From positions 1-37,324 of the forward strand of contig JAKLJX010000026.1 of assembly GCA_023150945.1 (NCBI GenBank): a DNA stretch of 37,324 nt, read 5' to 3'. Positions within the stretch are counted from its first letter, which is position 1, and each line of letters opens with the position of its first letter. Below, piece after piece: positions 7,392-13,745 of the stretch. The notes beneath the pieces were generated by a model that was not told the DNA's origin, made no database searches, and saw nothing but the letters and a program-made list of their open reading frames with translations. This stretch comes from a bacterium (lineage in GTDB: Bacteria > Zhuqueibacterota > Zhuqueibacteria > Zhuqueibacterales > Zhuqueibacteraceae). The position numbers and the translations under genes are program-made.

Positions 7392-8735
7392 ATGAAAATA
7401 ATCTCCATCGATCCGGCCAGCACCGGCGCAGAGCTGGGTCTGCAACCCGACGATGAGCTGGTGCGCATCAACGGCCAGCGCGTGCGCGACCTGCTCGACT
7501 ACCGCTTTCTCATTACCGCAGACGAAGTCGAACTCGAAGTCAAGCGCCAGGGCGAAACCATCATCTATGAAATCGAGAAAGATCAGGATGACAGCCTCGG
7601 CCTCAATTTCGAGCCGTTGAAGATTCGCGGGTGCGGCAACGATTGCGTGTTCTGCTTCGTCGATCAAAATCCCAAGGGCATGCGCCAGTCGATGTATTTC
7701 CGCGACGAGGATTTCCGGCTGTCGTTTCTCGCCGGCCACTACGTCACGCTCTCCAACATTGCCAACGCCGACCTGCGCCGCATCGTGCAGCAGCGCATGT
7801 CGCCGCTGTTCATCTCGGTGCATGCCACCGACCCCGCCGTGCGAAAATTCCTACTCGGCATTGACTTCGACGACCGGCTGCTCGACAAGATCACCTATCT
7901 CACCGAACACGGCATCGTGCTGAATACCCAGATCGTGCTCTGCCCGGAGGTCAACGACGGCGCCGTGCTGGACAAGACCTTGAAGGATCTGGCCCAATTC
8001 CATCCCGCGCTGCGCAGCGTTGCAGTTGTGCCGGTAGGACTCACCAGGCACCGCGAGGGTTTGACGCCGATCAAGCCGGTGACCGAAGCGTATGCCCGCC
8101 AGACGCTGCGCCTGCTCGACCGTTATGCCGCGGAATTCCTCCCGCAATTGAACACACACTTCATCTATGCCTCGGATGAATTCTACCTCCTCGCCCGGCA
8201 GCCGCTGCCGCCGATGGAACGCTACGATGCCTTCGATCAAATGGAAAACGGCGTCGGCATGTTGCGCGATCTGCTCAGCGATTTCCACAACCGGCAGGCC
8301 GGCCGCCTGCCGCGGGCCTTGGCGCAGCCGGCCAAGGTGACGCTGGTGACCGCCACTCTCGCCGGCGGCTTCCTTCAGGAGAACCTCCTGCCCCGCCTGG
8401 CGCAGATCAAAAATTTCACCGCCGAGCTGGTGGTGGTCGAGAATAAATTCTACGGCAAGAGCATTACCGTCACCGGCCTGCTCACCGGCCAGGACATTTA
8501 TGGCGCGCTGGCACAGCGCGACCTGGGCGCAGCCGTGTTTCTGCCCAAGAGTTGCTTGAACGACAACGAGATTTTTCTCGACGATTGGAAGCTGCACGAC
8601 CTGGCGCAACGGTTGGCGGTGCCGGTGGTGGCCTTGCAGAATGATTTCAGTCAAATATTTCCGGTATTGGCGACGCAGAATGCCGCGCGGCCGCAGCAGG
8701 AGCAGCGCCGGAAGGCCGAGGCTGCAATTGCATGA
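7392..8735 (+). CDS. PDZ/radical-SAM/DUF512 Fe-S protein
   Basis: This 447-residue protein lacks a signal peptide, so it is cytoplasmic. Residues about 1-60 form a PDZ-like domain (PASTGAELGLQPDDELVRINGQ). Cys81, Cys85 and Cys88 (CGNDCVFC) are the CxxxCxxC cluster ligands of a radical-SAM-type domain, followed by a strand/helix barrel (LFISVHATDP, GIVLNTQIVLCPEVNDG). The C-terminal half (residues about 230-435) matches DUF512, including LVTATLAGGFL and the LTGQDIYGAL motif. The order PDZ-radical SAM-DUF512 is the conserved architecture of this widespread family, which often sits next to der, as here (58 bases upstream). The reaction is not established. No Shine-Dalgarno is obvious before the ATG. 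Confidence 0.92.
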   Translation: MKIISIDPASTGAELGLQPDDELVRINGQRVRDLLDYRFLITADEVELEVKRQGETIIYEIEKDQDDSLGLNFEPLKIRGCGNDCVFCFVDQNPKGMRQSMYFRDEDFRLSFLAGHYVTLSNIANADLRRIVQQRMSPLFISVHATDPAVRKFLLGIDFDDRLLDKITYLTEHGIVLNTQIVLCPEVNDGAVLDKTLKDLAQFHPALRSVAVVPVGLTRHREGLTPIKPVTEAYARQTLRLLDRYAAEFLPQLNTHFIYASDEFYLLARQPLPPMERYDAFDQMENGVGMLRDLLSDFHNRQAGRLPRALAQPAKVTLVTATLAGGFLQENLLPRLAQIKNFTAELVVVENKFYGKSITVTGLLTGQDIYGALAQRDLGAAVFLPKSCLNDNEIFLDDWKLHDLAQRLAVPVVALQNDFSQIFPVLATQNAARPQQEQRRKAEAAIA

Positions 8736-8792
8736 GCCGCTGGCCAGGCGGCCGGCAGCGCTTACTCTTCGCACGAATCGATTCACGCCCTG

Positions 8793-10142
8793 ATGAACAC
8801 AAAAAAAAAGCCGGTGGTTGCGATCATTGGCCGTCCCAATGTCGGCAAGTCCACCCTGTTCAATCGCATTGTCGGCAAACGCGTGGCGATCGTGCATGAT
8901 TTGCCCGGCGTCACGCGCGACCGCAACTACGCCGAAGCGGAATGGTCGGGGCATGAATTTGTTTTGATCGACACTGGCGGCTTCTTCGCGGGCAGCGCGG
9001 ATGTCATCGACCAGGCGGTACTGCGCCAGATTAACGATGCCGTGGCCGAGGCGCACAGCCTGGTCTTCGTCACCGATGCCCGCAGCGGCATCACCGCCAT
9101 GGATCAGGAGATTGCGCGCACGCTGCGGCAGAGCGGCAAGCCGGTGATGCTGGCAGTGAACAAGATCGACGACAACAGCCATCTGCCGGAGCTCGCGGAA
9201 TTCTATGGCCTCGGGTTGGGCGAGCCGTATCCGATTTCGGCCGTCTCCGGCACGCGCGTCGGAGACTTTCTCGATCTGCTGGTGGAGAGTCTGCCGCCCC
9301 ACGGCCGGAAGCCGGCGGAGCCGGAGGCGGTCAGCGCGCCCGAGAGCGTGCCCGGCGATTTGCGCCTGGCCATCGTGGGCCGGCCGAACGTCGGCAAATC
9401 CTCGCTGGTGAATGCGCTGTTGGGCCACGAGAAAGTGATCGTGACCGACATTCCCGGCACCACGCGCGATGCCATCGACACCGTACTGCGCTACAAGAAC
9501 CGCAATCTCATTCTGATCGATACGGCCGGCTTGCGCAAAACCTCACGCGTGAAGGAGGCGGTGGAATTCTACAGCACGGTGCGCACCCGTGACGCGATCC
9601 GCCGCTGCGACGTGGCCGTGGTGGTGGCGGATGCCACCGAAGGCATCACCGAACAGGAACTGCACATCATTGCAGAGATCGCGCATCTCCACAAGGGCAT
9701 CATCCTGGCGATCAACAAATGGGACTTGGTGGAAAAAGATGCCAACACCGCCAGCGAATTTGCCAAGACGATTTACGCTGAATTGCGCATTTACAACTAT
9801 ATTCCCTTGCTGTTCATCTCGGCGCTGACCGGACAACGCGTTTTCAGACTGCTCGAGCTGGCCCTGCACGTGCAGGCCGAGCGCGGCCGTGAGGTGCGCA
9901 CCAGCGAGTTGAATGCATTCTTGCAGGAGTCGATTCAACGCTACCAGCCGCCGGCCATGGATCAGCGCGAAATCAAACTCAACTATTGCACCCAGGTGAA
10001 AAGCAATCCGCCGGTGTTCGCGATCTTTTGCAACCATCCCACCTCCCTCCCGCGCAGCTACCGGCAATACCTGGAGAAGAACTTCCGCGCCCGCTTCGGC
10101 TTTCAGGGCGTTCCGATCACATTCACGTTTCGCAAAAAATGA
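8793..10142 (+). CDS. der: ribosome-assembly GTPase Der (EngA)
   Basis: This 449-residue protein carries the diagnostic tandem GTPase domains. The first has G1 GRPNVGKS at residues 13-20, then GVTRDR, DTGG at 60-63 and NKID at 123-126. The second has GRPNVGKS at 196-203, PGTTRD, DTAG and NKWD. A KH-like C-terminal domain follows (IKLNYCTQVKSNPP...PRSYRQYLEKNFR). The length is typical for Der, which assists 50S subunit maturation in the cytoplasm. The ATG at 8793 has no clear Shine-Dalgarno. Its stop codon overlaps the start of the metalloprotease gene in an ATGA. Confidence 0.98.
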   Translation: MNTKKKPVVAIIGRPNVGKSTLFNRIVGKRVAIVHDLPGVTRDRNYAEAEWSGHEFVLIDTGGFFAGSADVIDQAVLRQINDAVAEAHSLVFVTDARSGITAMDQEIARTLRQSGKPVMLAVNKIDDNSHLPELAEFYGLGLGEPYPISAVSGTRVGDFLDLLVESLPPHGRKPAEPEAVSAPESVPGDLRLAIVGRPNVGKSSLVNALLGHEKVIVTDIPGTTRDAIDTVLRYKNRNLILIDTAGLRKTSRVKEAVEFYSTVRTRDAIRRCDVAVVVADATEGITEQELHIIAEIAHLHKGIILAINKWDLVEKDANTASEFAKTIYAELRIYNYIPLLFISALTGQRVFRLLELALHVQAERGREVRTSELNAFLQESIQRYQPPAMDQREIKLNYCTQVKSNPPVFAIFCNHPTSLPRSYRQYLEKNFRARFGFQGVPITFTFRKK

Positions 10143-11818
10143 AGACTCTCATGCCCCGCCTTTCCGCTTTCGTGCTCGTGTTTGGTCTGCTGGCATTACC
10201 GCTGCACGGCCAGTCGCGTCTGGAATTGGAACAGCTCTTGTCGCAATATCAACAGGCGCGTGCCGGCCTCAGCATTGAACCGGTGAAATGCGGCTTTCCC
10301 GCAATTGCTGCCTTGCAGGCGGCGCGCCAGACGGATGGCCAGTGGCAAGCGCTGTGGAAAACCGCGAGTGCCCGGCCCTCGCTGCCGCAAAGCTATGTCA
10401 CTGCCGACGGCAAGTTCCGTTTTCATTACACCACCAGCGGCCCGAATGCCGTCAGCCCGAGTTCAACCAATCCCGCCGGCGTGCCGGATTTTGTCTATGC
10501 CGCCGGTTTGGCAGCGCAGCAGGCGCATCGCCTCCTGGTGGAAGAGCTGGGCATGCAGCCGCCGCCCAGCGACAACGGCCAGGACGGCGCCGAGTATGAT
10601 TTCTACCTGCTCGAATTGGGCAATCTTTACGGCGACACCAATCCCGAATTCTCCGGCGGCAGCGGGCCTTCATTCATCCGACTGGACAATGATTATGGCC
10701 CGGGCTTCTACAGCCGCGGTCTGGATGGTCTGCGCGTGACCGTGGCGCACGAATACTTCCATGCCGTGCAACTGAGTTACTTGTTTCGCGGCGAAGACAT
10801 TTTCTTTTTCGAGATGTCTTCCACCTGGTTCGAAGAAGTGGCCCACCCGGAGGTGAATGACTACTACCAATACCTGCGCTTCTGGTTTCGCAATCCCCAG
10901 GTTCCGCTGAATGCCACCGGCAATTATCACGAATACGGTTCGGCGATCTGGCTGCACTACCTCACCAAACGGCTGCAGCCCGGGCTGGTGCGCGAGTTCT
11001 GGGAGCGCATGCTGCGCGAGCCGGCACTCTTTGCGATGCAGAGTGTCCTGGGTGCGGGCAACTATCCCATCAGTTTTGGCCAAGCCATGCAGGAGTTTTG
11101 CAGTTGGAATTTCTTCACGCAGGAACGCGCCGACCCCGAGCTCTACTATTCTGATGGCGAGGATTATCCGAGAATTCAGATGCAAGCCGTGCAGACCACC
11201 GCCCGAGACACAACATTCTCCGGCCGCCTGGCGCCGCTGGCGGCACATTACTACCAACTTGTGCGCACGGCGCGCAGCGCGCAGTTGCTGCTGGAGGTCG
11301 ACGCTGATCCCGGCCGCTGGGCGATAACGGCCATCACCGGCTCGCCGGACGAGGGTTTCCGGCTGCTTGCGGATCAAGCCATGGCACCGGTCACGCTCGC
11401 CGCCAGCGCCAATGAAGACACGATCAACATCGTCGTCGCCAATGTCGGCGGGCCGGCGTCACTGGGCCAGTCTCCTGCAGCGAACTATGCCTTGCAGGTG
11501 AAATATGGCGTGCAACCGCAATTGGAGAGCGTGCTCGAAAAGCCGCGGCCGAATCCCCTGCGTTTGAGCAGCGGCGGCGTCTTGATTTTCCCCTATCGGC
11601 TGGCGACGCGCGAGCGCGTGAAAGCTGCGATTGTACGGGAGGACGGCCGAGTGATCAGGGAATTCGATTTGGGCTCGCGCAGCGCCGGCTTTCACACCGA
11701 CTTGATATGGAACGGCCGCGATGCCTCCGGCGAGCAGGTGAGCAGTGGCGTCTATTTCCTGCGATTTCGCGCCGGCGCGTTGATCGAAACCGCGAAGGTC
11801 GTGGTAATCGCCAATTAG
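10139..11818 (+). CDS. secreted MXAN_6640-type putative metalloprotease
   Basis: This 559-residue protein has a signal peptide (residues about 5-25, LPLHGQ). The start at 10139 overlaps the der stop as ATGA, implying translational coupling; no separate ribosome site is seen. Residues 204-208 are HEYFH, a zinc-binding HExxH in the context TVAHEYFHAVQ. Acidic residues in STWFEEVAHPE about 25 residues later are candidates for the third ligand, as in gluzincins. The propeptide-like N terminus and the PDFVYAAGLAAQQA and DFYLLELGN patterns fit the MXAN_6640 family of putative metalloproteases. The last ~95 residues (PRPNPLRLSSGG, WNGRDASGEQVSSGVYFLRFRAG) are a FlgD/T9SS-type-A-like sorting domain in a degenerate form. 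It is probably exported to the surface. Confidence 0.85.
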   Translation: MKTLMPRLSAFVLVFGLLALPLHGQSRLELEQLLSQYQQARAGLSIEPVKCGFPAIAALQAARQTDGQWQALWKTASARPSLPQSYVTADGKFRFHYTTSGPNAVSPSSTNPAGVPDFVYAAGLAAQQAHRLLVEELGMQPPPSDNGQDGAEYDFYLLELGNLYGDTNPEFSGGSGPSFIRLDNDYGPGFYSRGLDGLRVTVAHEYFHAVQLSYLFRGEDIFFFEMSSTWFEEVAHPEVNDYYQYLRFWFRNPQVPLNATGNYHEYGSAIWLHYLTKRLQPGLVREFWERMLREPALFAMQSVLGAGNYPISFGQAMQEFCSWNFFTQERADPELYYSDGEDYPRIQMQAVQTTARDTTFSGRLAPLAAHYYQLVRTARSAQLLLEVDADPGRWAITAITGSPDEGFRLLADQAMAPVTLAASANEDTINIVVANVGGPASLGQSPAANYALQVKYGVQPQLESVLEKPRPNPLRLSSGGVLIFPYRLATRERVKAAIVREDGRVIREFDLGSRSAGFHTDLIWNGRDASGEQVSSGVYFLRFRAGALIETAKVVVIAN

Positions 11819-11827
11819 TGTCGCTCC

Positions 11828-12264
11828 GCAAGCGCGAAAAGCGTGACCCTTTGAGAGAATGTTCCGCAACGGCTTGGCCGTTGCCTCAGAATCTTTGCAG
11901 GTACCACGAGTTTTGTAAACCTCGGCACAGCCGAGGTTCGAACATTTTCGGACCGATACCAATTGGTGCCCGGCCGCAAGCGCCAACTTTTGAGAAAACG
12001 TTCCTGCGACGGCTTGGCCGTTGCCTAAAAGTCTTTGCAGGTACCACGACCCTCCGAGTTTTGCAGACCTCGGCACAGCCGAGGTTCGAACATTTTCGGA
12101 CCGATACCAATTGGTGCCCGGCCGCAAGCGCCAACTTTTGAGAAAACGTTCCTGCAACGGCTTGGCCGTTGCCTAAAAGTCTTTGCAGGTATCACGATCC
12201 TCGGAGTTTTGCAAACCTCGGCACAGCCGAGGTTGGAACACTTCCGGCCCGACACTCGCCCGGC
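11828..12264. repeat. three tandem ~148-bp units with conserved hairpins
   Basis: Units begin at GCAAGCGC at 11828, 11976 and 12124, exactly 148 bases apart; units 2 and 3 are nearly identical and unit 1 is diverged at its 5' end. Each has a hairpin with arms GCAACGGC/GCCGTTGC and loop TTG (11866-11884, 12006-12024 with a G-T pair, 12154-12172). Each also has a second hairpin with arms ACCTCGGC/GCCGAGGT and loop ACA (within 11918-11938, 12067-12085, 12214-12234). Units 1 and 2 also carry the palindrome ACCAATTGGT at 11958 and 12106. The third unit loses similarity after about 12240. The array fills the gap between the metalloprotease gene and the sppA promoter. It is not a CRISPR, since there are no short repeats with unique spacers. 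Confidence 0.93.
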
Positions 12265-12281
12265 TCCGGCGATCCCGTCCG

Positions 12282-12310
12282 TTGACTTTGGGCGGGAATT
12301 TTCTTATACT
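12282..12310 (+). promoter_or_regulatory. consensus sigma-70-type promoter of sppA
   Basis: TTGACT (12282-12287) and TATACT (12305-12310) have an exact 17-base spacer, five of six matches in each hexamer. The start is expected near 12317, giving a ~65-base leader. That leader contains a short hairpin, AGCAGA/TCTGCT with loop AAC, at 12323-12337. The promoter lies immediately downstream of the 148-bp repeat array. Confidence 0.8.
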
Positions 12311-12381
12311 GCGACCGTTTGCAGCAGAAACTCTGCTCACAATCGAATCATCGCATCTTCCAATTTCATTTGAATCGGCGT

Positions 12382-13269
12382 ATGGCACGGGGTCGAGACT
12401 GGTTGTTGGGATTGTTACTGCTGGCGGCGGCGGGAATTTTTCTCTTCTTTCTCGCCTCGCTCTTTTTCTCCGGCTCGGGCCAAGAGGATGGTTTCGAGAT
12501 TCCGACCGGCAAGCGCCTCGGGTTGATCGAGATCAAAGGCGTCATTTTGGAGTCCGAAACGACGGTCAAGAATCTCGAACGCTTCGCTGACAGCAAGGAC
12601 ATCGCGGCCATCATTCTGCGCATTGACAGCCCGGGCGGCGGCGTGGCCGCCAGCCAGGAGATCTACGAGTCGGTGCGGCGCGTGCGCGACAGTGGCAAAT
12701 TCGTGGTGGCCTCCATGGCTTCGGTGGCGGCCTCCGGCGGCTATTATGTTGCCTGCGGCGCGGACACCATCATGGCCAATCCCGGTACCACCACCGGCAG
12801 CATCGGCGTCATCGCGGAAATGATCAATGCCACCGAATTGCTGCAGAAGATTGGCGTGCGCTTTGAAGTCATCAAGAGCGGCAAATACAAGGACAGCGGC
12901 TCGCCCTTCCGGCCAATGAATGAGGAAGATCGGCGCCAACTGCAGGAATACGTCAACGACGCCTATGACCAGTTCGTGGAGGTGGTGGCGCGCGAACGCG
13001 ATCTCCCCAAAGACGAAGTGCTGAAATTTGCCGACGGCCGCATTTTCACCGGCCAGCAGGCGCGCACGCACCAGCTCATCGATGTTTTGGGAACGTATGA
13101 AGACGCCGTGAAACTCGCGGGCGAGCGCGGCGGCATCGCCGGCAAAGCGCGGGTGGTGAAGCCGCCGCAGCGCAAGACCACAATGTGGGACCTGCTCTTC
13201 GGCGACGTGGAGCAGCATCTCATTCGCTTGCAGACTCTGCCCGTGCTCCGTTATCAAATGATACTCTGA
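12382..13269 (+). CDS. sppA: signal peptide peptidase SppA
   Basis: This 295-residue protein has one N-terminal membrane helix (residues about 8-30) that anchors it with the catalytic domain outside the cytoplasm. It matches the short, single-domain (Bacillus-type) SppA. Ser118 in ASGGYY is the predicted nucleophile and Lys170 (SGKYKDSGSP) the general base, 52 residues apart as in Bacillus SppA. IDSPGGGV near residue 82 is the family's oxyanion/substrate loop. The enzyme degrades signal peptides left in the membrane. The start at 12382 gives a compact N terminus; the in-frame ATG at 12319 would lie at the predicted transcription start and is unlikely. fmdB follows after 7 bases. Confidence 0.95.
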   Translation: MARGRDWLLGLLLLAAAGIFLFFLASLFFSGSGQEDGFEIPTGKRLGLIEIKGVILESETTVKNLERFADSKDIAAIILRIDSPGGGVAASQEIYESVRRVRDSGKFVVASMASVAASGGYYVACGADTIMANPGTTTGSIGVIAEMINATELLQKIGVRFEVIKSGKYKDSGSPFRPMNEEDRRQLQEYVNDAYDQFVEVVARERDLPKDEVLKFADGRIFTGQQARTHQLIDVLGTYEDAVKLAGERGGIAGKARVVKPPQRKTTMWDLLFGDVEQHLIRLQTLPVLRYQMIL

Positions 13270-13276
13270 GGTGAAT

Positions 13277-13498
13277 ATGCCGATTTACGAATATCGCTGC
13301 CAGAACTGCGAGACGCAATTCGAGCAACTCATCCGCGACAGCGAAGCGCTGCGGTTGCGCTGTCCGCGCTGCGGGGCGCAGGAGGTCAACCGCCTGCTCT
13401 CCGTCTTTGCGACGGGCACCAGCGCGCGTTCCGCGGCGGCGCCGGCGGATCTCCCCACCGGCGGCCATTGTTGCGGCGGCACCTGCGGCTGTCATTGA
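13277..13498 (+). CDS. FmdB-family zinc-ribbon protein
   Basis: This 73-residue protein starts with the usual MPIYEYRC of the FmdB/CxxC_CxxC_SSSS family; GAGGTG just upstream serves as ribosome site, so 13277 is preferred over GTG 13271. Cys8/Cys11 and Cys29/Cys32 form two CxxC knuckles of a zinc ribbon. After an Ala/Ser/Thr linker the protein ends in a Cys/His-rich tail (HCCGGTCGCH), which could bind a second metal. It is cytoplasmic with unknown molecular function; FmdB was first named as a putative regulator. It is cotranscribed with sppA. Confidence 0.92.
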   Translation: MPIYEYRCQNCETQFEQLIRDSEALRLRCPRCGAQEVNRLLSVFATGTSARSAAAPADLPTGGHCCGGTCGCH

Positions 13499-13550
13499 TT
13501 GAAAAAAATAATCGCATCATATATCTCACGCCCGAAGGAGGTGAAGCCAT

Positions 13551-13646
13551 TTGCCCAGCGGCAAGAAGCGCAAACGGCATAAAATTGCTACTCACAAACG
13601 CAAGAAACGTTTGCGGAAAAACCGGCACAAAAAGAAGATCCGTTAA
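13551..13646 (+). CDS. small AURKAIP1/COX24-type ribosomal protein (TTG start)
   Basis: This 31-residue peptide begins MPSGKKRKRHKIATHKRKKR and is almost entirely Lys, Arg and His. It matches the AURKAIP1/COX24-domain proteins of FCB bacteria, relatives of mitochondrial small-subunit protein mS38. The start is TTG at 13551, fixed by a perfect Shine-Dalgarno AAGGAGGTG at 13535-13543, and the stop is TAA at 13644. It is easily missed because of its size and start codon. It probably binds 16S rRNA near the decoding centre, by analogy with mS38 and actinobacterial bS22. It lies 52 bases after fmdB and just before a stem-loop. Confidence 0.88.
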   Translation: MPSGKKRKRHKIATHKRKKRLRKNRHKKKIR

Positions 13647-13652
13647 CCGCAG

Positions 13653-13720
13653 CGGGCGTCTTGCCGGGCGGCGCAGCATGACACATGCTGACTGTGCCAG
13701 GCGGGACGCCCGTTTGTCTT
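13653..13720 (+). terminator. branched stem-loop, probable terminator of the sppA operon
   Basis: Outer arms CGGGCGTC (13653-13660) and GACGCCCG (13705-13712) enclose an inner hairpin, CAGCATG/CATGCTG with loop ACA (13674-13690). The T-rich stretch TTTGTCTT follows at 13713-13720. It starts 7 bases after the small ribosomal protein gene. The T-tract is imperfect and the stem is long, so an RNA processing signal is an alternative. Confidence 0.6.
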
Positions 13721-13745
13721 GCAGTAAGATCCCCCTGAGTGTTCC

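Noticed and set aside
11886-12255. Overlapping minus-strand frames within the 148-bp repeats that translate to similar peptides
   Set aside because: The repeat period is not a multiple of three and the peptides fall in different frames; similarity is a by-product of the DNA repeat. No ribosome site or family match.
11828-12264. CRISPR array
   Set aside because: Units are ~148 bases and nearly identical throughout, with no unique spacers and no cas genes.
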